Positions 17,088-25,712 of a DNA stretch of 64,000 nt are shown here, piece by piece. The stretch is from Candidatus Flexifilum breve (lineage in GTDB: Bacteria; Chloroflexota; Anaerolineae; Aggregatilineales; Phototrophicaceae). The stretch is from contig JADKGC010000002.1 of NCBI GenBank assembly GCA_016717205.1, positions 1,116,001 to 1,180,000 of the forward strand, written 5' to 3'. The notes below the pieces were generated by a model, which saw only the letters and a list, made by a program, of their open reading frames with translations, made no database searches and was not told where the DNA came from. Numbering within the stretch: position 1 is the stretch's first letter; the number at the start of each line of letters is the position of its first letter. The position numbers and the translations under genes are program-made.

Positions 17088-17864
17088 ATGGGACGACTAC
17101 AGGGCAAAAGCGCGTTGATCACCGGAGGTAATTCAGGCATCGGGCAGGCGACCGCGCGCCTCTTCGCGCAGGAAGGCGCGCAGGTGCTGATCGCCGCGCG
17201 CAATCAGGAGAAGGCCGCGCACACCGTCGCGCTGATCACGGACGAGGGCGGCACAGCGTGGGCGCTGCCGTGCGATGTGCGCCAGGCCGACGACTGCGAA
17301 CGCGTGGTCGCCGAAACGATCCGCGCCTTTGGCGGGCTGGATATCGTCTTCAACAACGCGGGGATTGTGCCCTACACGGGCATCCTCGACACCAGCGACG
17401 AGACGTGGCTCGACACCTTCGCGACCAACGTCCACGGCACGTTTTACATCACCCGCGCTGCTGTGCGCCATATGCTCGCGCATGGCGGCGGCGTGATTGT
17501 CAATAACGCGTCGGATTGGGGCATCGTCGGCGGGCAGGACGCGACCTGCTACGCGGCGACCAAGGGCGCGGTTGTGCAGATGACGCGCTCGATGGCGCTC
17601 GATTTCGCGCGGCAGGGCATCCGCGTGAATGCGGTGTGCCCCGGCGACACGTTCGTCGAACGCTGGCGCGCCAACGGTCACGCGGCGGATGAGGAAGCCT
17701 TGCGTAAGATGGGCGCGGCGCTGCCGCTGGGGCGCGTCGGGCAAGTGGAGGAGATCGCGCGGGCGGTGCTGTTCCTCGCCAGTGACGAATCGAGCTACAT
17801 GACCGGGCAAATGCTCATCGTGGATGGTGGGAACACGGCCGGTGGTGTCAGCACGCGGTATTGA
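17088..17864 (+). CDS. Short-chain dehydrogenase/reductase
   Basis: A 258-residue classical SDR, NAD(P)(H)-dependent. Cofactor motif TGGNSGIG at 12-19, NNAG at 89-92, catalytic S142, Y155 and K159 (CYAATKG), and the C-terminal YMTGQMLIVDGG typical of the glucose-1-dehydrogenase/3-oxoacyl-ACP reductase-like subgroup. After the cofactor strand VLIAAR the Arg suggests NADP preference (inference). Substrate unknown. AAAGGCAG lies upstream of the ATG. The next gene begins 15 bases after the stop. Confidence 0.94.
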   Translation: MGRLQGKSALITGGNSGIGQATARLFAQEGAQVLIAARNQEKAAHTVALITDEGGTAWALPCDVRQADDCERVVAETIRAFGGLDIVFNNAGIVPYTGILDTSDETWLDTFATNVHGTFYITRAAVRHMLAHGGGVIVNNASDWGIVGGQDATCYAATKGAVVQMTRSMALDFARQGIRVNAVCPGDTFVERWRANGHAADEEALRKMGAALPLGRVGQVEEIARAVLFLASDESSYMTGQMLIVDGGNTAGGVSTRY

Positions 17865-17879
17865 CGACAGGAGAAGCTC

Positions 17880-18452
17880 ATGGACACCGATCCGCTCCGA
17901 GCACTTACAGCAACCGCACCTAAACGACATCAACGTAGCGCGGCGCTGCCCATCGTCATCCTCGTACTCGCCGGGGTGGGGTTCGCCGTCTTCTGGCTGC
18001 GCCCCGCTGAACAATCACTCGAATTTGAAGATTTCCGCCTCGTCTACGATGCTCCATGGTATCTTTCCAGCACGCAACTCTGGGCCACCTGTGAGGTTAT
18101 CGAATTCTGGGAGTGCGACGCGGCCTTGGCCAGCCCCTACACCGAGATGTTAATTGCGCGCTTCAAAACCGAGATTCCCCCAGAAGTGGACGCAGCGACC
18201 ATCGAAGCCATTAACCGCGCCTCGTGGCTCGAACAGAACCCAAGCGTGAGCTTCGTTCGCGTTGAAGATCTGATGATTGATGGTCAACCAGCCGTTGCCC
18301 GCGTGCTGTCAGGCATCACCTTGAACGGGAGCGCGGGAGGTAACAGCGGGTATAGGATGAGCATTTTTGTGAAGAATGGGGTGTGGTTATACACGTTTGA
18401 TATCGACAGCACTTCAGCGAAGAACGGTTTGAACAGGATCGCGCGTCAGTGA
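17880..18452 (+). CDS. Single-pass membrane-anchored hypothetical protein
   Basis: 190 residues with a short cytoplasmic N-terminus, one membrane span (about 22-40, LPIVILVLAGVGFAVFWL) and an extracytoplasmic domain of ~150 residues with two Cys near 71 and 79 that could pair. No recognised domain; the pattern of alternating strands and amphipathic helices suggests a small alpha/beta fold. GACAGGAG is 6-12 bases upstream of the ATG. It follows the SDR gene by 15 bases and is probably co-transcribed, but no functional link is apparent. Confidence 0.75.
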   Translation: MDTDPLRALTATAPKRHQRSAALPIVILVLAGVGFAVFWLRPAEQSLEFEDFRLVYDAPWYLSSTQLWATCEVIEFWECDAALASPYTEMLIARFKTEIPPEVDAATIEAINRASWLEQNPSVSFVRVEDLMIDGQPAVARVLSGITLNGSAGGNSGYRMSIFVKNGVWLYTFDIDSTSAKNGLNRIARQ

Positions 18453-18757
18453 TGGCGCTGCTCGGTGGCTTCGAGTTTCGCCAGCGTATTGTGGACGGGA
18501 ACAGGCAGACCTGAGGGTGTTTAAGAGGCCATTTGAAAAATCAATCGTCTTGAATTCCGTAGGGGCAGACCGATGTGTCTGCCCTGTATTGGGCGCACAC
18601 GTAGGTGCGCCCCTACGAGAACATTTCCGAATATTCAGATGTCTTCTAAAAAGCGCTTAAAGCCTTTCCCTTCGTCAGCGGACGCAGTGAATTGCGTCCC
18701 TACGAAAACAAATTCGGCTTCTCTGCGCTCTTGGCGTTCTCTGCGGTTAAGTCTCTT
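18453..18757. repeat. Intergenic repeat block
   Basis: Contains GTAGGGGCAGACC / GGTGCGCCCCTACG pieces, the GTCAGCGGACGCAGTGAATTGCGTCCCTACGAAAAC-type hairpin (about 18675-18710), and a TTGGCGTTCTCTGCGGTTAA piece at about 18730-18750 of the ACAGAGAACACAGAG family. No gene seen. Confidence 0.75.
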
Positions 18758-19087
18758 TTACTTTTTCGTACTCAGCCGATCCGCGATGAGCTGCAAGTCG
18801 CCTGCCGTGCCGGAGAGCGACAGCGTGCCGAACACCATCACGACGATGGCCAGAATCGACTGAGGATACGTCTGCGCGTTGGCAATCGCGTACATGCCCA
18901 TCAGCGCCAGCATGACGAACACCAGCGCAGGCAGTCCGGCGACGAACACATATTGGTTATCGGTCAGGTCATCGGGGATATCGACATGCGTGCGCGTCCA
19001 ACTGACGGCGCGGCGACCAATCACGCGCAGGGCGAGCAGGTGCAGCAGTTCATGCGGAACGCCAAGGATGCGGGTTAACTGGTTCAT
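18758..19087 (-). CDS. Small membrane protein with HExxH-like motif
   Basis: 109 residues: an N-terminal HELLH motif at 13-17 (VPHELLHLLALRVIGRRA) followed by two membrane spans (about 45-66 and 76-95). The HExxH plus spans recalls the DUF3267/M50-like zincin membrane peptidases. It is much shorter than those (~180 residues) and lacks an obvious third ligand, so it may be a remnant or an unrelated protein. It starts 4 bases inside the stop of the pterin dehydratase gene (ATGA), so translation is coupled. Confidence 0.65.
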   Translation of the reverse strand: MNQLTRILGVPHELLHLLALRVIGRRAVSWTRTHVDIPDDLTDNQYVFVAGLPALVFVMLALMGMYAIANAQTYPQSILAIVVMVFGTLSLSGTAGDLQLIADRLSTKK

Positions 19088-19389
19088 TTGACTCGTGGAT
19101 ATCCTAAGCGTTCAATCGCCACCGCAGCCTCAAAGTCTTTCGCCGTGAGCTGATTGCCCGCGCTGTGCGTGGTGAAGCTCACGCGGACTTTCTTGTACCC
19201 GATATACAGATCTGGGTGGTGGTCCAGCCCTTCGCACACGGTGCCGATGGCGCTCGCCAGCGCGAGCCCGGCCATATAACTGTCGAGCGCATACGTTTTG
19301 CTGATCACGCCGTTCTCCGCCGCCCAACCGGGCAGCGCGGCGAGCCGGGCGGTGATGTCGGCTTCCGTCAAAGCAGCAGCCATAGCCAA
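19084..19389 (-). CDS. phhB: 4a-hydroxytetrahydrobiopterin dehydratase
   Basis: A 101-residue pterin-4a-carbinolamine dehydratase, which recycles the hydroxylated pterin cofactor. Family features: LPGWAAENGVISKTYALDSY, the active-site pair DHHPDLYIGYKKVRVSFTTHSAG, and LTAKDFEAAVAIE. Normal length. No pterin-dependent hydroxylase is nearby; in many bacteria the protein is associated with molybdopterin or unknown pterin use. The small HELLH membrane protein gene overlaps its stop by 4 bp. Confidence 0.94.
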   Translation of the reverse strand: MAMAAALTEADITARLAALPGWAAENGVISKTYALDSYMAGLALASAIGTVCEGLDHHPDLYIGYKKVRVSFTTHSAGNQLTAKDFEAAVAIERLGYPRVK

Positions 19390-19463
19390 ATCTCCTGTTA
19401 CAGTAAAATCGCTGCCCCAAGCTTACCCATGAAACCTGAAACGCGCATGAACGAACTGTGCCT

Positions 19464-19913
19464 TCAGGGAACGCGCCGGCGCAAATGCAAAATCGGGTAC
19501 GGTTTGCCCAACCCATCCCGTTCCGACCGGGCAAACACCTCAAAGCCGAGATGCAGATAGAAGCCGACCGCCTGCGGGTTCTGTTCGTTCACGTCGACTT
19601 CCGTCGCGCCGAAGACCTCAACGGCGTGCGTCATCAAGCGCCGTCCGGCACCCTGCCCGCGATAATCCGGATGGATGAACAGCATTTCGACCTTGTGCAC
19701 GTCGATGGCGACGAAACCGCCGATGATCTGCGCGTCATCACGGACGCTGGCGAGCGTCAAATGCGGGAGCACCTGCCGCACGAGCGGTCGGAAGATTTCA
19801 ATATCGGCGGGGGCGACAAAATCATGGGTCGCGCGGACGGACGCTTCCCAGACTTCGACGACCCGCGCATAATCGGCGGGGTGCACAGTAAAAACACCCG
19901 GTTGCAACGGCAT
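19464..19913 (-). CDS. GNAT-family N-acetyltransferase
   Basis: 149 residues, single GNAT fold. The acetyl-CoA site motif is HPDYRGQGAGRRLMTHAVE (about 77-95), preceded by strand IGGFVAIDVHKVEMLFI, with the C-terminal NPQAVGFYLHLGFEV motif. The internal VRATHDFV is typical of the YjaB/PhnO-like subgroup. Substrate unknown. It is transcribed away from the PepF gene. Confidence 0.93.
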   Translation of the reverse strand: MPLQPGVFTVHPADYARVVEVWEASVRATHDFVAPADIEIFRPLVRQVLPHLTLASVRDDAQIIGGFVAIDVHKVEMLFIHPDYRGQGAGRRLMTHAVEVFGATEVDVNEQNPQAVGFYLHLGFEVFARSERDGLGKPYPILHLRRRVP

Positions 19914-20040
19914 GAGCGTCCTCCGTTGACTGCGCTGAGCATAACGGATTTGTTATACGTTACTTACTATACTCTCCTTCTATCGACTGTGCATCAGTTG
20001 CTTTCAGCCGCGGTTTTCAGTACCATTGGAGGAAAGTTGA

Positions 20041-21879
20041 ATGCTGAAAGAGGATAGAATGGCGGATGTAGTACTGGAACAGAAGACTGGCGCGGAAAAC
20101 GTCATCTGGGATCTGTCGATCTTTTATCAGAAGCTGGATGATCCCGCCATTGATCGGGACATGGAACGCGTGCAGGGCATGGCGAACGACTTCGCCGCCA
20201 AGTATCGCGGGCGCGTGGCACAGCTCGACCCCGAGGAAATGGTCGACGCGATGGTCGAAATGGAAGCCATCTACGATGTCTCCGGGCGCATCGGCTCGTA
20301 TGCCTCGCTGAACTTCAGCACGGACACGACGAACCCGCAGGTCGGGCGGCTGCTCCAGCGCGTGCGCGAACAGGGCGCCAAGCTCGCCCAGACCCTGCTG
20401 TTCTTCGATCTCGAATGGAAAGCCGTCGACGACGCGGTCGCCGCGCAGCTGCTGGCGCATCCCACGCTCGGCAAGTACCGTCACCCGCTGGAAGCTGATC
20501 TCCGCTACAAGCCGTACACCCTGAGCGAGATCGAAGAGCAGTTGATCGTCGAGAAGGATGTGACCGGGGCGGGCGCGTGGGTGCGCTTCTTCACCCAGTT
20601 GACCAGCGCCATGCGCTTTGACTGGGAAGGCGAAAAGGTCAACCAGTCGAAGATTCTCGACAAGCTGCACAGCGAAGATCGCGCGGTGCGCGAGAAGGCC
20701 GCCGAATCGGTCACGGCCGGGCTGCGCGAAAAGCAGATGGAACTGACGTATATCTTCAACACGTTGATGCTCGATAAGGCGAACGAAGACCAGCGGCGCG
20801 GCTACCCGACGTGGATTTCGGCGCGCAACCTGTCCAACAAAGCGCCAGATGCGGTGGTCGAGGCGCTCATTCAGGCGGTGACGTCGAATTACGACATCGT
20901 CGCGCGGCACTACCAGCTCAAGCGGGCATTGCTCGGCCTCGACGAGCTGCGTGACTATGATCGCTACGCCCCGCTCAAGATCGACGCGCCGGAAGCCAAC
21001 TACTCATGGGAAGAAGCGCGCCAGGTCGTCCACAGCGCGTATACGGCTTTTAGCCCGCGCCTCGGCGAGATCGTCAACCGCTTCTTCGATGAAAACTGGA
21101 TTCACGCGCCCGTGCTGCCCAACAAGCGCGGCGGCGCGTTCGCCGCGCCGACGGTTGCTTCGGCGCACCCGTTTGTGTTCGTCAACTATCTCGGCAAAGA
21201 CCGCGACATTATGACGCTGGCGCACGAACTCGGGCACGGCGTGCATATGTATCTCTCCGGCGAAGCGCAGGGTCAGACTGGCCTGTATACGCCGCTGACG
21301 ACGGCTGAAATGGCGTCCGTATTCGGCGAAATGCTCACGTTTGAAGACCTGATGCGCCGCCAGCCCGATCCCGCCGTGCGGCTGAAGGCGCTCGCGCATC
21401 GCGTCGAAGACAGCTTCGCGACTGTCTTCCGGCAGGTGACCATGAATCGCTTTGAAGACGGGATGCACACCGCCCGCCGCAGCGAAGGCGAACTGCCGAC
21501 CGAACGCATCAACCAGATCTGGCTGGAGACGCAGCGCAAGATGTTCGGCGACAGCGTCACGCTCACGGACAACTACGGTTGGTGGTGGAGCTATATTGGC
21601 CACTTCATCCACACACCCGGCTACGTGTACGCCTATGCCTTCGGCGAACTGCTCGTGCTGGCGCTGTTCAATGTGTACCGCAAGCGCGGCGCGGACTTTG
21701 TGCCGCAGTACCTCGACGTGCTGGCGGCGGGCGACTCGGATTACCCGGATCGCATTCTGGCGAAGGTCGGCGTGGATTTGACCGACCCGAACTTCTGGAA
21801 CGAAGGCCTGGCTTTCCTGCGCGGCATGGTCGAAGAAGAAGAACGCCTCGCCCGCGAATTGTTCCCGGAGAAGTTCTAG
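20041..21879 (+). CDS. pepF: Oligoendopeptidase F (M3 family)
   Basis: A 612-residue cytoplasmic zinc metallopeptidase that cuts short peptides. The catalytic HELGH is at 395-399, with the downstream E of TAEMASVFGEMLTFEDL as third ligand. The N-terminal helical lobe and FDENWIHAPVLPNKRGGAFA strand are as in PepF. GGAGGAAAG lies 8 bases upstream of the ATG at 20041; a second in-frame ATG at 20059 is less well placed. Together with the peptide importer at 58-62 kb it would serve peptide nutrition (inference). Confidence 0.96.
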   Translation: MLKEDRMADVVLEQKTGAENVIWDLSIFYQKLDDPAIDRDMERVQGMANDFAAKYRGRVAQLDPEEMVDAMVEMEAIYDVSGRIGSYASLNFSTDTTNPQVGRLLQRVREQGAKLAQTLLFFDLEWKAVDDAVAAQLLAHPTLGKYRHPLEADLRYKPYTLSEIEEQLIVEKDVTGAGAWVRFFTQLTSAMRFDWEGEKVNQSKILDKLHSEDRAVREKAAESVTAGLREKQMELTYIFNTLMLDKANEDQRRGYPTWISARNLSNKAPDAVVEALIQAVTSNYDIVARHYQLKRALLGLDELRDYDRYAPLKIDAPEANYSWEEARQVVHSAYTAFSPRLGEIVNRFFDENWIHAPVLPNKRGGAFAAPTVASAHPFVFVNYLGKDRDIMTLAHELGHGVHMYLSGEAQGQTGLYTPLTTAEMASVFGEMLTFEDLMRRQPDPAVRLKALAHRVEDSFATVFRQVTMNRFEDGMHTARRSEGELPTERINQIWLETQRKMFGDSVTLTDNYGWWWSYIGHFIHTPGYVYAYAFGELLVLALFNVYRKRGADFVPQYLDVLAAGDSDYPDRILAKVGVDLTDPNFWNEGLAFLRGMVEEEERLARELFPEKF

Positions 21880-22184
21880 ACGAGTTCACAGTTTACAGTG
21901 GACAGCTCACAGTCAGGCTGTCCAGTGTGAGTACGGACGCCCCTCCTGCTGACGGGCGCGGTAAGCCGGTAGCTCGGTAGTGTTACGGGATCCTTTCAGC
22001 CTCACCCCTAAATCCCCTCTCCCTTGGGAGAGGGGACTTCACGAACGCACGTTTCTCCCCTCTCCGTTCGGAGAGGGGCGGGGGTGAGGCTAAAAGCAAC
22101 GGTTTCATGCTGCTCTACGGCGCTGCGCGCCTGTCTTGCCCTCATCTCTGAATCCACGGGCATTTTGCCGCGAGGAGTTGACCG
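21880..22184. repeat. Intergenic repeat block
   Basis: A degenerate CAGTTTACAGTGGACAGCTCACAG stretch (about 21890-21925), then AGCCTCACCCC (about 22000) and GGGGTGAGGCT (about 22082-22092) enclosing two CCCTCTCC...GGAGAGGGG hairpins, the same foldback family as 10371-10455. No gene seen. Confidence 0.7.
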
Positions 22185-22721
22185 ATGTCCCAGGACTACA
22201 TCATCCGTGAGGCGATGCCCAACGATGCCGAAGCCTTGATCGCCTTCATGAAACGCATCGCCGACGAGCCGAACAACGGCACGCCCTTCACTTCGGCTGA
22301 CGAATTTACGCGGACCGTCGATGAAGAACGCGATTTGATCCGGCAGCGGCATGATGCTGACAATGCCTGCTGGTTAGTCGCCGTGACGCCTGACGGCCAG
22401 TTGATCGGCCAGGCGAACATCAGCGGCGGGCCGCGCGCGGGCAAGCGCACGGTCGGCCTCGCGATTGCACTCGCGCCGGAGTGGCGGAATCGCGGTATTG
22501 GCACGGCCATGATCCGCCAGTTGATCGACTACTGCCGCCAGAGTCCTGCCATTCACCGCCTTGAGCTCGGCGTGTACACCAACAACCCGCGCGCGATTCA
22601 CGTATACGAAAAGCTCGGCTTTGAGCATGAAGGCGTCGACCGCGAAGCCTTCTGGAAAGCCAACGAGGGCGGCTACCTCGACTCGTATCGCATGGCGATC
22701 CTGTTCGACGACGCGCGCTAA
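22185..22721 (+). CDS. GNAT-family N-acetyltransferase
   Basis: A 178-residue single-domain GNAT. AcCoA motif: LAPEWRNRGIGTAMIRQLIDY (about 98-118), then RLELGVYTNNPRAIHVYEKLGFEHEG, the RimJ/RimL-like C-terminal motif. N-terminus YIIREAMPNDAEALIAFMK is a standard first strand. Substrate not predictable. Monocistronic. Confidence 0.94.
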   Translation: MSQDYIIREAMPNDAEALIAFMKRIADEPNNGTPFTSADEFTRTVDEERDLIRQRHDADNACWLVAVTPDGQLIGQANISGGPRAGKRTVGLAIALAPEWRNRGIGTAMIRQLIDYCRQSPAIHRLELGVYTNNPRAIHVYEKLGFEHEGVDREAFWKANEGGYLDSYRMAILFDDAR

Positions 22722-22841
22722 ACGTCGGCGGAGGCACCGCTCCCGCCCCAATGGACTCACCTCGTGGCAATTGTCACAAAGGGTGAGGATGGGTTATAAT
22801 TTTTAACGTTGATTCCCATTCACAAGGCAAGTTGAACCCTT

Positions 22842-24903
22842 ATGGCCAAGCGACCCCCTGTTTATCCATTTACCGCCATCGTCGGTCAGGAGAAGATGAA
22901 AATCGCGCTCATCCTGAACGCGATTGATATGCGTATCGGCGGCGTGCTGATTCGCGGCGAACGCGGTACCGGTAAATCGACGGCGGCGCGTGCACTGGCG
23001 GCGCTGCTTCCCGAAATCGATGTCTTCACGGATTCTCCGTTTAATGACGATCCCGCGCGCCCCGACACGTGGTCGGACTGGGCCCGCGATAACCAGAACG
23101 GGCATCAGAACGTTTCGCGTCGCAATGTCCCCTTCATCGACCTGCCCGTGAGCGCGACCGAAGATCGCGTCGTGGGGACGCTCGATATTGAAAAAGCCAT
23201 TCAGCAGGGTGTGAAGAAGTTTGACCCCGGTGTGCTGGCCAACGCCAACCGCGGCATCCTGTACATTGACGAAGTCAACCTGCTCGACGATCACGTCGTC
23301 GACCTGCTATTGGATTCGGCGGCGATGGGCGTCAACGTGGTCGAACGCGAAGGCATCAGCTTCGCGCACCCGGCGCGCTTCATCCTCGTCGGCACGATGA
23401 ACCCGGAAGAAGGCGATCTGCGCCCGCAGCTCCTCGACCGCTTCGCGCTGTCGGTGGAAGTCGAAGGCATCCGCGATGCGGGCAAGCGTATGGAAATCGT
23501 CGAGCGCCACATCGCCTACGAATCCGACGCCGAAGCCTTCCGCGAAGAGTGGCAGCCCAGCGAACAGCAGCTCGCCGAACGCATCATTGCCGCGCGCGCG
23601 CTGGTCGATGACGTGACCTACACGCGCCGTGATCTGTCAGCATCGCCACGCTGACGAGCGGTCTCCACATCGACGGTCACCGCGCCGATATGGTGATCCT
23701 CAAGACGGCGCGCGCTTACGCCGCCTTCGCGGACGAACGTCAATCAGGCGATATTCTGCTGGCGCTTGAATTGGCGATTCCGCACCGCCTGAAGCGCGGC
23801 CCGTTCAGCGACGCCCAGATGAACATGGCGGAACTCGAAAAGAAGATGGATCAGATCGAGTCCGAATGGGGCGAAGGCGATGAATCGCAGGAAAGCACTG
23901 ATGAGGGCGCGGAACAGACAGTCAAAAAAAAAGCCAATCCGTAGCAACGGATAGCGATCAGGATACGCCGGATTACGGTCAAACCGACCCGCAGCCCCAG
24001 AACGTCTTCGACAACCGCGATGCGTACTGGTGGGAGGGCGGCAAGAAAGTTCAATCCGGCGCGGAATTCACCACGCGTAAACTCCAAACCAACCTCGACC
24101 AGATGACCCGCCGCCAGTCGGGTCGTCGGTCGCGCACCAAAACCGACCGCAAGCGCGGTCGCTACGTGCAAGCCCGCCCCGCCAACGGTCGCACCGACGA
24201 TATCGCCTTCGACGCCACGCTGCGCGCCGCCGCCCCCTTCCAGAAGGGCCGCGCCGATCAGAAGGCCGCGACCGGCATGGCCTACGCGCTGCGCAAAGGC
24301 GACCTCCAGCGCAAAGTCCGCGTGAAGAAGACCGCTAACCTGATTCTGTTCGTTGTGGATGCCTCGTGGAGCATGGCCGTCAGCGAACGCATGACCGCCA
24401 CCAAAGGCGCGATCATGTCCTTGCTGACGGATGCCTATCAGCGGCGCGACCGCGTCGGCCTGATCGTCTTTCAGAAGGATCGCGCGAACATGATTCTGCC
24501 GCCGACCAACTCGGTCGTGCTGGCCAAAGAGGCGCTGACCACCATCCCGGTCGGCGGCAAGACGCCGCTCTCCGCCGGGCTGTTCATGGCGCATGAGTGC
24601 GTGCGCAAAGAGAAGAACCTGCACCCGGACATCATCCCGTTGATCATCCTGCTCACCGACGGCGCGGGCAATGTCTCCATCGGCAAGGATTCGCCGCAGG
24701 AAGAAGCGCACCGCATCGCCGACTCGATCAAGCTGGACGATATCAAGACGGTGACGATCAACATGGAGCATGTCGCGTTCGATCAAGGGCTGGCGAATCG
24801 TCTCGCGGAACGTCTCGGCGGGCCGTGTTACACGCTCGCCCAGATGCGCGCCGATACGCTGCTCGAAACCGTGCGCAAAGAAATGGAATACAACCTCAAG
24901 TAA
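22842..24903 (+). CDS. Mg/Co-chelatase ChlI-ChlD type protein, spans two frame changes
   Basis: AAA+ and VWA chelatase subunit that would insert Mg or Co into a tetrapyrrole with a large CobN/ChlH partner. The reading lies in three frames. 22842-23637 encodes the ChlI-like AAA+ core: RGERGTGKST at 40-49, LYIDEVNLLDDH, GTMNPEEGDLRPQLLDRF. From about 23638 to 23944 follows the lid and an acidic linker. From about 23932 to 24903 follows the VWA domain with a MIDAS-type DASWSMAVS, TPLSAG and LLTDGAGN. The first change (near 23634-23638) looks like a lost base. The second falls exactly on an A9 run where a -1 slip joins the frames, a known programmed-frameshift site in chlD genes. Joined length is about 687 residues, normal for the fusion type. 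Confidence 0.85.
23924..23952 (+). promoter_or_regulatory. Candidate -1 ribosomal frameshift site (A9 slippery run plus hairpin)
   Basis: Zero frame reads GTC AAA AAA AAA GCC AAT CCG TAG. Slipping back one base on the A-run gives AGC CAA TCC GTA and continues into the VWA domain. The run includes A-AAA-AAG, a classic slippery heptamer. ATCCGT-AGCA-ACGGAT (23937-23952) can form a 6-bp hairpin four bases downstream, overlapping the TAG. Without a slip, translation ends at 23944, giving a ChlI-like short subunit. Confidence 0.6.
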
Positions 24904-24905
24904 GA

Positions 24906-25113
24906 TAACGTCAGTTAGGGATAAAACAGCCAAGTGGCGATGATTTTGTATCCGACCCCACCCCCGGCCCCTCCCCGAATTCGGGGAGGGGCGACAGATA
25001 AGTGCGTCTGCGTAGGGACGAGGCATGCCTCGTCCTGAGCGGTTTGGCGGGTGATCACAATATGGGCGCAGATGCGGATGGATCGACAAGCAGCTTATCC
25101 CTAACTGACGTTA
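24906..25113. mobile_element. MITE-like element with 19-bp terminal inverted repeats
   Basis: Perfect 19-bp inverted repeats at 24906-24924 and 25095-25113 (TTATCCCTAACTGACGTTA) enclose 170 bases that hold a G-run/C-run unit (about 24953-24992) and a GGACGAGGCATGCCTCGTCC palindrome (25016-25035). TAAGATAAC occurs directly at both ends (24901-24909 and 25112-25120). No transposase. A one-mismatch copy of the terminal repeat occurs alone at 15291-15309. Non-autonomous mobility is an inference. Confidence 0.55.
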
Positions 25114-25167
25114 AGATAACCACCGCACCGGGTCGGCCCAGCTAATCGGGTGCGGTGGATCGTCAAA

Positions 25168-25704
25168 TCAGCCGGCATGCGTCTGGCCGGGTGACAGCAC
25201 ATACGCCAGCGCGCGTGACACCGCTGTTTCCACAGTCACCGCGCTCGTATCGATGACGTATTTGGGCAGATCAATGGGATCGGCCTCCGCCTTAAGCTGC
25301 TGATAGAGATCGAGGTTGCGATTGGCGGCGAGATGCGTGTGCTGCGATCGGGCTAAGCGCGCGGCGACCTGCGCGTCATCCGACACGCATTCGATGATGC
25401 GTAAGGGCACGTCGATGCGCTGCGCGAAACTCACCAGACTGTCAACCTGATAGCGCTTCGAGAACGTCCGCCCATCCAGAATTACGTGCCTCTCCGCGTG
25501 GTTGCGGATGTGATACTCTGCCACTTGAAACATAACCTCGACGCACAGGTCGTTCTGCGCGGAGGCGTACTCGACATGCTCCGGCGCGAACAAGGCAGCG
25601 CGGATCACATCTTTGTCGAGCAGGACGGCGGGCAGACGCTGCGCCAGCGGGCGGGCGATGGTGCTTTTGCCAGTGGCGGGCAGCCCCGCCATCGCGATCA
25701 ACAT
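25168..25704 (-). CDS. P-loop kinase (AAA_33/zeta-like fold)
   Basis: 178 residues from the ATG at 25704. Walker A GLPATGKST at 7-15 directly after the first strand, DKDVIRAALF as the acceptor-binding region, LDGRTFSKRYQVDSL, and a RLARSQHTH lid with two basic residues. This is the architecture of small-molecule kinases such as gluconate, shikimate-like or aminoglycoside-type kinases; the substrate is unknown. It starts 8 bases after the stop of the ribulose-phosphate-epimerase-like gene, so the pair is likely one operon and a sugar-related substrate is plausible (inference). The frame upstream of 25704 overlaps the epimerase gene and is not used. Confidence 0.85.
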   Translation of the reverse strand: MLIAMAGLPATGKSTIARPLAQRLPAVLLDKDVIRAALFAPEHVEYASAQNDLCVEVMFQVAEYHIRNHAERHVILDGRTFSKRYQVDSLVSFAQRIDVPLRIIECVSDDAQVAARLARSQHTHLAANRNLDLYQQLKAEADPIDLPKYVIDTSAVTVETAVSRALAYVLSPGQTHAG

Positions 25705-25712
25705 GGCGTCGG

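Noticed and set aside
22842..24903. Evidence for photosynthesis (bacteriochlorophyll synthesis)
   Set aside because: ChlI/ChlD-type fusions are common in non-phototrophs for cobalt or unknown chelation; no bch genes are here.
25168..25704. Zeta-type toxin kinase
   Set aside because: No epsilon-like antitoxin gene beside it and coupling to an epimerase-like gene favours metabolism.
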